From assembly GCA_963169455.1 (NCBI GenBank), contig CAUJDW010000017.1, forward strand, positions 28,913 through 92,912: 64,000 nucleotides of DNA, in the 5' to 3' direction. Shown here piece after piece: positions 31,464 to 39,599 of the stretch. Position numbers and translations under genes: made by a program. Positions within the stretch are counted from its first letter, which is position 1. Every line of letters begins with the position of its first letter. The notes beneath the pieces were generated by a model, which was not told the DNA's origin, searched no databases, and saw nothing but the letters and a program-made list of their open reading frames with translations. Source of the stretch: Bacteroidota bacterium. GTDB lineage: Bacteria; Bacteroidota; Bacteroidia; Chitinophagales; Saprospiraceae.

Positions 31464-32870
31464 ATGAAAGTAGAACAAATATATACGGGTTGCCTGGCGG
31501 AAGCCGCCTACTACATCGAGAGCAACGGAGAGGCCGTCATCATCGACCCTTTGCGTGAGACGGCGCCGTATATAGAGCGGGCGCAGGCCGATGGCGCGAG
31601 GATCAAATACGTGCTGGAGACCCACTTCCACGCCGATTTCGTTTCGGGGCACCTCGACCTGGCCAAGAAGACCGGCGCGGCGATCGTTTATGGGCCGACG
31701 GCGCAACCCAACTTCAAGGCTTATGTGGCCAAAGACGGTGAAGAACTGGCAGTAGGAAAGGTAAAGATCCGGGTATTGCACACGCCCGGCCACACTATGG
31801 AATCCACGACTTACCTGTTGCTGGATGAAAATAACAAGCAGCACGCCATTTTTACGGGCGACACCCTTTTCCTCGGCGACGTAGGCCGCCCCGACCTGGC
31901 GGTGAAGACGGACCTGAGCCGCGAAGACCTGGCCGGTTACCTCTATGACAGCCTGCGCAACAAGATCATGCCGTTGAACGACGAAGTGATCGTTTATCCG
32001 GGCCATGGCGCCGGCTCTGCCTGCGGCAAGAAGATGAGTGCGGAAACCTGGGGCTATCTGGGAGAGCAGAAAAAAACAAACTATGCCCTTCAACCCATGA
32101 CGAAGGAAGCATTCGTGGCCGAAGTCACGGCAGGCCTGGTAGACCCGCCGCAGTACTTCCCGAAGAACGCCGTGATGAACAAGATGGGCTATGACAGCCT
32201 CGACGATGTGCTTGAGCGCGGCCTCAACCCGCTGAGCGTCAGGGCATTCAAGGCCGCCTGGGCGGAGGAGGAAGCCCTGGTGATCGACACCCGCCTGCAG
32301 GACCTGTTTGTTCAGGGCTTTATACCCGGCTCCATTTTCATCGGCATCGACGACAACTTCGCCCCCTGGATCGGCGCCCTGATCACCGACCTGCAGCAGC
32401 CCATCCTCTTTGTGTGCGAACCGGGCCGCGAAGAAGAAGTCATCACGCGCATGTCGCGGGTGGGCTATGACAACCCCATCGGCTATCTGGAAGGCGGCTT
32501 CGACGCCTGGGTGAAAGCCGGCGAAGAAGTGGATTCGATCAAAGAGATCACGGCTGAAGAGCTGGCTGATTCATACGGCAAGCCGGGCGTGAATGTGCTC
32601 GACGTGCGCAAGGGCAGCGAATACGACGCCCAGCACGTGGTCGGCGCCCAGAACTTCCCGCTCGACTTCATCAACAAGAACATGAGCGAGGTGGACCGCA
32701 ACAAGCAGTACTACCTGCACTGCGCCGGCGGCTACCGCTCCATGATCGCCGCATCCATCCTGCGCGCCCGCGGGTTTGAAAAGCTGGTGAACGTCAGAAG
32801 CGGCTTCAAGGCGATTCAGGAAACGAAGATCCCGATGACGCAGTTCCAGGAGCAGATCACGGAACTGTAA
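31464..32870 (+). CDS. Persulfide dioxygenase-like MBL hydrolase with two rhodanese domains (copy 2)
   Basis: A 468-aa paralogue of the 15989-17419 gene. The MBL metal site is identical (H54, H56, D58, H63 in THFHADFVSGH; HTPGHT; FTGDTLFLGDVG; VYPGHGAGS). Both rhodanese domains retain a cysteine at the expected spot: FVCEPGREEE in the first and YLHCAGGYRS in the second, whereas copy 1 lacks the first. It should oxidise persulfide to sulfite, with the rhodaneses handling sulfur transfer. Leader: CRP/FNR-like boxes, attenuator-like hairpins. Terminator at 33033-33066. Confidence 0.9.
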   Translation: MKVEQIYTGCLAEAAYYIESNGEAVIIDPLRETAPYIERAQADGARIKYVLETHFHADFVSGHLDLAKKTGAAIVYGPTAQPNFKAYVAKDGEELAVGKVKIRVLHTPGHTMESTTYLLLDENNKQHAIFTGDTLFLGDVGRPDLAVKTDLSREDLAGYLYDSLRNKIMPLNDEVIVYPGHGAGSACGKKMSAETWGYLGEQKKTNYALQPMTKEAFVAEVTAGLVDPPQYFPKNAVMNKMGYDSLDDVLERGLNPLSVRAFKAAWAEEEALVIDTRLQDLFVQGFIPGSIFIGIDDNFAPWIGALITDLQQPILFVCEPGREEEVITRMSRVGYDNPIGYLEGGFDAWVKAGEEVDSIKEITAEELADSYGKPGVNVLDVRKGSEYDAQHVVGAQNFPLDFINKNMSEVDRNKQYYLHCAGGYRSMIAASILRARGFEKLVNVRSGFKAIQETKIPMTQFQEQITEL

Positions 32871-33032
32871 CCGGAAGTTTAGCCCAGGCGAGACGGGGCG
32901 CCCCGTCCTTGCGGGCCGGGCAAGCGGGGAATGGAGGAAAAGATGAACCTCCGGTAATCCCCTGGCGATGACCGGCCTTCGGCCTGGCGGTTCCGGTTCG
33001 GGAGAATATTTGTTCGATTTTCATATATATGG

Positions 33033-33066
33033 AGGGGGGAGCCGATCCGTGCTCCCCCCTTTTTTT
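33033..33066 (+). terminator. Rho-independent terminator of PDO copy 2
   Basis: AGGGGGGAGC (33033-33042) and GCTCCCCCCT (33051-33060) form a 10-bp stem with an 8-nt loop, followed by seven T. It lies about 160 bp after the stop at 32870; the 367-bp gap up to the CBS gene otherwise holds only a possible FNR-like box. Confidence 0.85.
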
Positions 33067-33070
33067 GCTG

Positions 33071-33084
33071 CTGATAAAGATCAA
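33071..33084 (+). promoter_or_regulatory. FNR-like box upstream of the CBS gene
   Basis: CTGATAAAGATCAA matches the FNR consensus TTGAT-N4-ATCAA at 9 of 10 positions. A weak -7 box TCTATTTG (33113-33120) lies 35.5 bp downstream of its centre, not the 29.5 bp of the three stronger sites. Weak evidence only. Confidence 0.3.
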
Positions 33085-33238
33085 CCAACCGGCTGACGAA
33101 ACTCATTTCCCTTCTATTTGGCCTTTTGCACCTTTAGCAATATGATTCAGCAAAAGAGGCTGCTGAAGGCGGGGAGGGCAGTTCTCCCTTTTATCTTTCC
33201 TCAAAATCCGCGCCTTGGCCGGGAAAAATACAAGCGAT

Positions 33239-33664
33239 ATGATCAAAGTCCAGTCTATTCCAATTCGCGAAGTGATGAGCCGGGAACTCCTTGTCGTGCG
33301 CAGGGATGAAAAACTCGGGCGGGTGAACGAAATATTTCAGGCCTATAATATTCACCACCTGCCGGTGGTGGACGGGCAGGGGCAGCTTTGCGGCATCATC
33401 AGCAAAGCGGACCAGATGCGCGCCGACCATCTGATCGGGCTCTATAACCAGAGGCTTTACGAGGAAGTCTCCGCCTTTGATATCATGACCAAACAAGTGG
33501 CTACCATCGGCCCGGATGAACCCCTCCAAAAAGCGGCAGAGGCCTTTTTGTCCAATATTTTCCACGCCCTCCCGGTCGTAGACCGCGGGCAGCTCATCGG
33601 CATCATTACCACCCATGACCTGCTGCGGTTCAGTTTCAGCGATGAGCTGCTGCTCGACGATTGA
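33239..33664 (+). CDS. CBS-pair domain protein
   Basis: About 141 aa, two CBS motifs only (residues 8-62 and 72-135): REVMSRELLVVRRDEKLGRV with HHLPVVDGQGQLCGIISK, then DIMTKQVATIGPDEPLQKAA with HALPVVDRGQLIGIITT. CBS pairs bind adenine nucleotides and act as energy sensors. No attached enzyme. The ATG at 33239 (MIKVQS) is preferred to TTG 33215. The next gene (coiled-coil protein) starts 55 bp later, so the two may be co-transcribed. Confidence 0.85.
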   Translation: MIKVQSIPIREVMSRELLVVRRDEKLGRVNEIFQAYNIHHLPVVDGQGQLCGIISKADQMRADHLIGLYNQRLYEEVSAFDIMTKQVATIGPDEPLQKAAEAFLSNIFHALPVVDRGQLIGIITTHDLLRFSFSDELLLDD

Positions 33665-33719
33665 TAACAGCCGCCGCACGCACGGAAATCTGATTGTTCA
33701 TTCAAAATAAAAACAGCCT

Positions 33720-34100
33720 ATGACTCCCGCTGTCAAAGACCTGCAGGCCTTTCACTTCGAACACCGCCTGTGGGCAAACGAACTGGCTTTTTATGCTGAC
33801 GAGATCAAAATTTACGAACACCGCCTGGAAGAACTGGCCCGGAAATACCACACCACCGAGGTGCTGAGCGGGCTGGAACAGTTCCAGAACCAATTCATCC
33901 GGCAAAAGGAAGTGCTGGACGCCCTGAAACACGACATCCACATTTTCGAACAGAAGTTCAGCGAAGCCCTCGAAAAAGGGGAGGAAGCGCCCCTCGACCA
34001 GGATTACCACCAATTCCTCGAAGAGCAGATGGAAACCTACCGGTCTATTTACGCCGGCCTGAAACAAAAATTTTACCGCTACCTGGTAAAATGGATTTGA
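33720..34100 (+). CDS. Conserved-looking helical/coiled-coil protein of unknown function
   Basis: A 126-aa acidic, strongly helical protein rich in Glu, Leu, Lys, His and Tyr, for example ALKHDIHIFEQKFSEAL and DQDYHQFLEEQMETYR. There is no signal peptide or membrane segment. I do not recognise the family; HxxxE-like spacing hints at a four-helix bundle but no complete metal site is clear. It follows the CBS gene by 55 bp in a redox/sulfur neighbourhood. Confidence 0.6.
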   Translation: MTPAVKDLQAFHFEHRLWANELAFYADEIKIYEHRLEELARKYHTTEVLSGLEQFQNQFIRQKEVLDALKHDIHIFEQKFSEALEKGEEAPLDQDYHQFLEEQMETYRSIYAGLKQKFYRYLVKWI

Positions 34101-34402
34101 GGAAGCCTGCCCGTCCTCTCCCGGCGCCTGCCGGGATCGGGCGGGTAAAAGTGGGAAGCGGCAGAAGGAAGTCCCGTGCCGACTGTAAGGAGGCCGGGAT
34201 GGGAAATGGAGCCCGGCTTCATTTGCCCTAACCTAAACCCTGGTGAGCTATCGTGCAGCGCCCCTGCCTGCCGGCCCGGCAGGAGGGGTGTTGTGTTTTG
34301 TAACGGCCGTCACTGAAGGCCCCTGCCCCACCTGCTATCTTTACCGGCGCAGATGCACTATTTCGGAAAATCCCGTATTTTTAAAAACCAAACCCGAAAA
34401 GC
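34101..34402 (+). promoter_or_regulatory. Gap with CRP/FNR-like box and -7 element before the DUF3365 gene
   Basis: This 302-bp gap has no gene. GTAACGGCCGTCAC (34300-34313; GTAAC/GTCAC half-sites) has its centre 29.5 bp upstream of the -7 box TATCTTTA (34336-34343), the same geometry as at 30.7 and 31.2 kb. The leader to the ATG at 34403 is then about 54 nt. Confidence 0.5.
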
Positions 34403-35023
34403 ATGAATAGGAATACCGTCCTTCTCCTGGCGCTGAGTTCCCTTTTTATCTTTTCCTGCCAGGATCAGCCTGCTTCCGATTCCGGCCAGAGCGCAGACCG
34501 GGAGGCCGCTTTGTCGCCCGAAGATTCGAGCCTGTACCTGGCGCGGGGAAAGGAACTGGCTCTGAGCACCTTCTCCGCCATGAGCAGCGAACTGCTTGCC
34601 GCCATGCAGCGGGGTGGGGTAGAGGAGGCTGCCCGCTATTGCAACCTCGCCGCCTATCCCCTCGTGGATAGCCTGTCCAAAGTCCACGAGGCCGACATCC
34701 GCCGCACCAGCCTGAAGGTGCGGAACCCGAAAAATAAACCCACCGAGGCGGAACAACAACAGCTTCTGGCCTTCCAGCAGTTGTTCGAGGCTGGCAGCCC
34801 CATGGCGCCCGTTGTCCGGCCTGTCGATGCCAACACCGTAGCTTTTTACGCCCCTATCCAGATACAGCCCCTCTGCCTCCAATGCCACGGCAAAATGGGC
34901 GAAACACTCAAAGAAGCGGACTATGCCGTGATCAAAGAGCTCTACCCCGAAGATGCTGCCATCGGCTATTCGGAAGGGGATTTGCGTGGGATTTGGAGCA
35001 TCCGGTTGAGGAAAAAGTTGTAG
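34403..35023 (+). CDS. DUF3365 (Tll0287-like) haem-binding lipoprotein
   Basis: A 206-aa exported protein. The signal MNRNTVLLLALSSLFIFSC makes residue 19 the lipid-anchored cysteine. The DUF3365 core runs through RRTSLKVRNPKNKPTEAE (about residues 94-111), and a haem-attachment CLQCH lies near residue 156. Members sense redox state or ligands with one haem, either alone or fused to signalling proteins; here it is free. Regulated by a CRP/FNR-like box, by inference from spacing. Confidence 0.85.
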   Translation: MNRNTVLLLALSSLFIFSCQDQPASDSGQSADREAALSPEDSSLYLARGKELALSTFSAMSSELLAAMQRGGVEEAARYCNLAAYPLVDSLSKVHEADIRRTSLKVRNPKNKPTEAEQQQLLAFQQLFEAGSPMAPVVRPVDANTVAFYAPIQIQPLCLQCHGKMGETLKEADYAVIKELYPEDAAIGYSEGDLRGIWSIRLRKKL

Positions 35024-35164
35024 GTTTGGGCAAAGCGCATAAACGTCGGCACATCGGCGCAGCTAATCCAGGTGGTTTGCCACCGGACATCCGGCCTTCA
35101 GCCCTGCGACCTTTCGACCTTTCGACCTGCAACCTTTTGACATCTCCACGAAATTCCCCTGGCC

Positions 35165-37183
35165 ATGAACCCTCTGGCGCACGAACCCAGCCCATACCTT
35201 CGGCAACACGCAGATAACCCCGTCGACTGGCATCCCTGGGGCGAAGTAGCCCTGGCGCGCGCGCGCCGGGAAGGCCGCCCGATCCTGGTGAGCATCGGGT
35301 ACAGCACCTGCCACTGGTGCCATGTGATGGCCCGGGAGAGTTTCGAAGATGCGGAGGTAGCCGCATTCATGAACGAACATTTCGTCAACATCAAGGTGGA
35401 CCGGGAGGAGCGGCCCGACCTGGACGCCCTCTACATGGCCGCCTGTGAAGCCATTACGGGGCGGGGCGGCTGGCCGCTGAATGTTTTCCTCACCCCCGAG
35501 GGCAAGCCCTTTTACGCAGGAACTTATTTCCCCCCCGAACCCGGCCAGCGGCTGCTATCCTGGATGCAGGCCCTGCAATATGCCGCCTACAATTTCTATG
35601 AGAACCGCCGGGCCGTCGAACAGGAAGCAGAGAAAATACTGGGCCGTATGGAGCGGCGCGAGCGGGCGGGCGCTCCGGAGGATGCCGACAGCCTCTTCAG
35701 CCGGCAGTCGGTGGAAAGGCTGAAGGAGGGGCTCCGGAAACAATTCGACACCGGGGAGGGCGGTTTCGGGCAGGGCGCGAAGTTCCCCAACACCATGGCC
35801 CTGGAACTGCTGGTGCAGTATGCCTGGCGGTTTTCCGATGAAGAAGCAGGGGCCCATGCGCTGGCTACCGTGAACCGCATGATACAGGGCGGGCTGCACG
35901 ATTTCGTAGGCGGCGGCTTTGCCCGTTATGCGGTTGACCGCCAATGGCGCGTGCCGCACTTCGAGAAAATGCTGTACGATAACGCCCAATTGGCGCGCCT
36001 GCTGGCCCTGCTGTACAAATGGACAAAAAATCCCGGATTCCGCGAAGCGCTGGATCGCACCCTGGCCTTCCTGGAGGCGGAACTGCGGCATCCGGAAGGT
36101 GGTTTCTGCTCCGCGCTGGATGCTGAATCAGAAGGGGAAGAGGGGCGCTTCTACACCTGGGATTACGGGGAGATCACGGAGCTGCTTCCTGCTGAACCCC
36201 ATTGGTTCTGCGCCTATTTCAACATCCGGCCCGAGGGCAATTGGGAGGGGCGCAACATACTCTATGCTACGGAAAGCACCGGGCAGTTTGCCGCCCGCCA
36301 TGGCGCAGGCCGGGATGAAGTAGAGGCCTACCTGGGCGGCTGCCGGGCTGCCCTCGCACCCGCCCGCGCCCGCCGCCCGCGCCCGCGCCGCGACGAGAAG
36401 GTGCTGCTGCCCTGGAATGCGCTGGCCTGTTCGGCCTATGCGCTGGCCTGCGGCGCCACCGGAGAAGCCCGGTACCTGAAAACGGCCGAACAACTGCTCG
36501 ATTTCCTGCTTCGCCATTTTAAAATGCCCGGCGGCGGCCTGCGCCATCTCTATCAACAGGAAATCCCGGCTTTTCTCGATGGTTATGCCTTCCTGATCGA
36601 TGCCATGCTGGAGGTGCATGCCGTCAGCCAGCGCCACGAACTGCTGGGCCAGGCTGCGGGTTTGCTGGAGGAGGCTCTGTTGCGGTTTCAGGACGAAGAG
36701 GGCCTGCTGTTCTATTACAGCCAGGAGAAGGAAACGATCCTGCGCCGAAAGCCGCTGCAGGAGGAGGACATGCCTTCGCCCAATGCGGTAATGGCCTCCA
36801 ACCTCCAGCGGCTGGGCGCCTTCCTGGATCGGCGGCATTGGCGGGAACAGGCGCACGCCATGCTGCTGGCCGTGGGCGGCAGGCTATGCGAAACGCCGCT
36901 TCCTTACGCCAGCTGGGGCAGCCTGCTGCTGGCCGGGTATGGCGGCATCCTGGAAATCGCCATTACAGGCCCCAAAGCCATGGAGAAGGCCCGCGAGGCC
37001 AACGCCGCCTTCCTCGGGCCCTGCCTCCTGATGGCGGCAGATGCCCCTAACGATGCTTACCCCCTGCTCGCCCACCGCTGGAAGCCCGGGGAAACCCTCA
37101 TCTACCTTTGCCGCGATTATGCCTGCCAAAGGCCGGTGAGAACGATAGAGGAGGTGCTGAAGGAGGTAGAGAGCGAAAAGTAA
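35165..37183 (+). CDS. YyaL/DUF255-type protein with thioredoxin-like domain
   Basis: A 672-aa cytoplasmic protein of the spermatogenesis-associated-protein-20 family. The N-terminus ([20 protein letters not shown]) and the thioredoxin-like motif STCHWCHVM (about residues 47-55) are diagnostic. The C-terminal ~470 residues form an alpha/alpha-barrel similar to sugar epimerases and glycosidases ([26 protein letters not shown]). Function is not established; a redox-linked carbohydrate role has been suggested for the family. Convergent with the next gene, 3 bp apart. Confidence 0.92.
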   Translation: MNPLAHEPSPYLRQHADNPVDWHPWGEVALARARREGRPILVSIGYSTCHWCHVMARESFEDAEVAAFMNEHFVNIKVDREERPDLDALYMAACEAITGRGGWPLNVFLTPEGKPFYAGTYFPPEPGQRLLSWMQALQYAAYNFYENRRAVEQEAEKILGRMERRERAGAPEDADSLFSRQSVERLKEGLRKQFDTGEGGFGQGAKFPNTMALELLVQYAWRFSDEEAGAHALATVNRMIQGGLHDFVGGGFARYAVDRQWRVPHFEKMLYDNAQLARLLALLYKWTKNPGFREALDRTLAFLEAELRHPEGGFCSALDAESEGEEGRFYTWDYGEITELLPAEPHWFCAYFNIRPEGNWEGRNILYATESTGQFAARHGAGRDEVEAYLGGCRAALAPARARRPRPRRDEKVLLPWNALACSAYALACGATGEARYLKTAEQLLDFLLRHFKMPGGGLRHLYQQEIPAFLDGYAFLIDAMLEVHAVSQRHELLGQAAGLLEEALLRFQDEEGLLFYYSQEKETILRRKPLQEEDMPSPNAVMASNLQRLGAFLDRRHWREQAHAMLLAVGGRLCETPLPYASWGSLLLAGYGGILEIAITGPKAMEKAREANAAFLGPCLLMAADAPNDAYPLLAHRWKPGETLIYLCRDYACQRPVRTIEEVLKEVESEK

Positions 37184-37186
37184 ACC

Positions 37187-37693
37187 TCAGTCCGTGGTGC
37201 TGCTTATCTTCCGGTGGATACCCAGATAGGCGTCGTCTTCGGCCCCGTCGCCGTCCCAGTCGAGCATGGTGCGGAACTCGGCCAGGCCTTTGTCTATTTT
37301 GACGATGTACTGGTAAGTGGCCTTGGGTTCAATCATCATCAGGGTATCGCTGAAGGTGTTCCACAGCCCGCGGGCTTCGCTGATAATGGTGTCGTTGCCT
37401 GCTGTAAAAACCTGGCGATACTGATTGTCGGGCTGAAAGTAAGCCCTGATCGGCCGCATGCCGGTCCGTTCCAGCCATTCTTCTTCCCTGATCTCGAAAA
37501 CGTAGCTGGAGTCCGTATTTTCCGACGTATTGACTTCCACCCTGACGAGGATGGATTCCCAGGTTCCGGGCAATACCTGGCCAAGCGGGAGCGCAGGGGC
37601 CGAACCGGCCTCAGGCTCCGCGGTGGGCTGGCATTGCGTCAGCATAAGGCTTGTAAACAAAAGGGCGGCAAGGATAAAGGCAGTGCTCCGCAT
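37187..37693 (-). CDS. Lipoprotein of unknown function
   Basis: About 168 aa. Signal MRSTAFILAALLFTSLMLTQC with the lipobox cysteine at 21. The mature part (GTWESILVRVEVNTSE, YFQPDNQYRQVF, LMMIEPKATYQYIVKIDKG) looks like a small lipocalin-like beta sandwich found in Bacteroidota, but I do not recognise a named family. ATG 37693 is preferred to an in-frame ATG at 37717. It is the second gene of a pair with the head GIN lipoprotein gene 43 bp upstream. Confidence 0.6.
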   Translation of the reverse strand: MRSTAFILAALLFTSLMLTQCQPTAEPEAGSAPALPLGQVLPGTWESILVRVEVNTSENTDSSYVFEIREEEWLERTGMRPIRAYFQPDNQYRQVFTAGNDTIISEARGLWNTFSDTLMMIEPKATYQYIVKIDKGLAEFRTMLDWDGDGAEDDAYLGIHRKISSTTD

Positions 37694-37735
37694 CGTTTTT
37701 TTGCGGCAAAAATACATTTGTTTTCACAAAAGCCC

Positions 37736-38491
37736 TCAACCCTTTCTCAGCACATCGCCCGAACCCGAAACCTTCTGCTCTATCGCCGGCTGGCCGGTGT
37801 AGTAGATGTTGCCCGAGCCGGCAATGCGGGCTTTGAGTTGTTCCGTAACGCCGATGCTGACATTGCCTGATCCGGCGATGGAAACCTCGGCCGTGGGCGT
37901 GCTAAGCCCGAATGCGTCGATGTCGCCGGAGCCCATGATTTTGGCATCAAATGAGCCGGCCTGGCCCTGGAATTCCATTTCACCGGAGCCGGATATCCTG
38001 GCTTTGACCGATTCGGCGGCCAGCTTCAGCCCGATGTTGCCGGAGCCGGAAATCGCCGATTCGAATGCGCCCAGCCCTTCGAAGGTGTTGGTGCAACTGA
38101 TGTCGCCCGAGCCGCTTACCTGCAGCCTGTGCAGCGTTGGCATACTGATGTAAATCGTCAGCCCCTCGTGGTTGCGCACATTTCTGGTGAACCGGATTTT
38201 CCATTCTCCTCCATCGACGCGCGTATTCAGCAAGTCGATAATATTTTCCTGCCCTTCGGCTTCAACCATGAATTCGCCTGCCTGGGTAAGCACGACATCC
38301 ATACTACCCTGAAGGATAATGGATTCAAAATCCCGTACATCCAGCTTTTTCCGGATCATCTCCCCATTCCCTGCGATACTTTCGGTGAGGAAGCTGAAAC
38401 TGCTGTTGTTGTTTCCGTTTTCAACATTACAGGCAGGGAGCAGCAAACCCAGCAGGCCCACCCATACGAACAGATGGATTTTCATTTTCAT
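37736..38491 (-). CDS. Head GIN (DUF2807) domain lipoprotein
   Basis: A 251-aa exported protein with lipoprotein signal MKMKIHLFVWVGLLGLLLPAC (Cys 21). The mature part is a right-handed beta-helix-like repeat with many G-S-G-[DN]-I/V turns (VSGSGDISC, ISGSGNIGLK, IAGSGNVSIG, VSGSGDVLRKG), typical of DUF2807. The family is thought to be an adhesion or auto-transport-type surface domain; its role is unknown. The MITE-like copy B lies immediately upstream. Confidence 0.9.
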   Translation of the reverse strand: MKMKIHLFVWVGLLGLLLPACNVENGNNNSSFSFLTESIAGNGEMIRKKLDVRDFESIILQGSMDVVLTQAGEFMVEAEGQENIIDLLNTRVDGGEWKIRFTRNVRNHEGLTIYISMPTLHRLQVSGSGDISCTNTFEGLGAFESAISGSGNIGLKLAAESVKARISGSGEMEFQGQAGSFDAKIMGSGDIDAFGLSTPTAEVSIAGSGNVSIGVTEQLKARIAGSGNIYYTGQPAIEQKVSGSGDVLRKG

Positions 38492-38510
38492 AGATCTTGT
38501 GGTTTTGGAT

Positions 38511-38616
38511 AGCTATTCAAAGGCGCCTTTGCGGCATTATCCGGAACGCGGGCCGGGCTAAAGCCTCTCTGATTATCATTTTGCGGGCCACAGGCCCGCG
38601 TTCCACCTGAATAGTT
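38511..38616. repeat. 106-bp structured MITE-like repeat, copy B
   Basis: Bounded by AGCTATTC (38511-38518) and GAATAGTT (38609-38616), with an inner 12-bp perfect inverted repeat GGAACGCGGGCC (38543-38554)/GGCCCGCGTTCC (38593-38604) and a hairpin GCGGGCC-ACA-GGCCCGC (38583-38599). Same order of conserved blocks as copy A at 20300-20409. The rest of the 409-bp gap (38617-38900) holds only the -7 box TATCTTTG (38845-38852) of the pyrophosphatase gene. Confidence 0.75.
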
Positions 38617-38900
38617 ACGGTTTCGGAAAAAATATCTCATCTCAGCCCGTTTGACGGAAAAAAGCGCCGTCCCGGTTACAACAATGCATACTCTGAGTAT
38701 AAAATTACCTCCATTTCTGTAGGGCGCCAAATTAAGTGGATCAAAACCCTTTCCTTTTCGGCCGGAAGGGGGAGGGGATATGGCGGGGGGGAAATACAAG
38801 CCGGCATGGCTTCGAAAAAATGGAGAAAGTTTTCCCGGCTGTAATATCTTTGCTCCTTAAGCGCAACAGGCGTATATTTTCAAACCATTAAACTTTTCAC

Positions 38901-39533
38901 ATGCGAACTGTGGCCTACTCAGCCTGGCTCCTTCTTCTGTGCGCAGCCGCCGCAGCGTGCCGCCAGGCCGGCGCCGGGGCCGAAAACCTGGATTATCTGA
39001 GCCTCCCGGCCTTCAGTGGCGACGCCATACAGGTTGTGGTGGAGATACCCGCCGGCACCAATCGCAAGATAGAATATGACGAAACGCGGAAAAACTTCGC
39101 CGTAGATGAGATCGCCGGGAAGGCCCGCGTCATCGATTTTCTGCCGTACCCCGGCAATTACGGCTTCATTCCGTCCACTTACATGGATCCTGCGCTCGGC
39201 GGCGACGGCGGCCCGCTCGATGTATTGGTTATCGGCGAGTCGGCGGCAACCGGAACTGTGATGGCGGCCCGCCCCATTGCCGCCCTTTTGCTTTTGGATG
39301 AAGGGCAACTGGACACCAAGATCATCGCCGTGCCGGCCGATAGCAGCCTGCAGGTGATGAAGGCCGGTGATTTCCAGGAGTTCAGCATGGCCTACGATGG
39401 CGCCAAACACATCATTGAGAACTGGTTCCTCTACTACGATGGTTTGGGTACGACGGAATTCAAAGGCTGGCGGGATGAACAGTACGCCCTGGAAGAGGTT
39501 CGGAAATGGATGTCCGCCAATGAGCATAATTAA
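38901..39533 (+). CDS. Exported inorganic pyrophosphatase-like lipoprotein (family I, altered active site)
   Basis: A 210-aa family I PPase fold with a signal and lipobox cysteine (C20 in LLLCAAAAAC). Conserved segments: VVEIPAGTNRKIEYD (E49, K56, E58), PYPGNYGFIPSTY, DVLVIGE and DEGQLDTKIIAVP (D133, D138, K140). The metal motif DxDPxD reads D102-G-G104-P-L-D107, so the middle Asp (catalytic D67 in the E. coli enzyme) is Gly. The Tyr-Lys pair near the end is Y179-D180, so the Lys is Asp. The enzyme may be weak or repurposed. Promoter: TATCTTTG at 38845-38852. Confidence 0.85.
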   Translation: MRTVAYSAWLLLLCAAAAACRQAGAGAENLDYLSLPAFSGDAIQVVVEIPAGTNRKIEYDETRKNFAVDEIAGKARVIDFLPYPGNYGFIPSTYMDPALGGDGGPLDVLVIGESAATGTVMAARPIAALLLLDEGQLDTKIIAVPADSSLQVMKAGDFQEFSMAYDGAKHIIENWFLYYDGLGTTEFKGWRDEQYALEEVRKWMSANEHN

Positions 39534-39599
39534 TTACCCGGCCAGGCTCAACCATTGTAGCGGCCTGCCTGTTCAGTGAAGGTAAACCCGCATCCCTGC

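Noticed and set aside
31464..32870. MBL-rhodanese as glyoxalase II or beta-lactamase
   Set aside because: The tandem rhodanese domains and the sulfur-gene context fit persulfide dioxygenase better; glyoxalase II lacks them.
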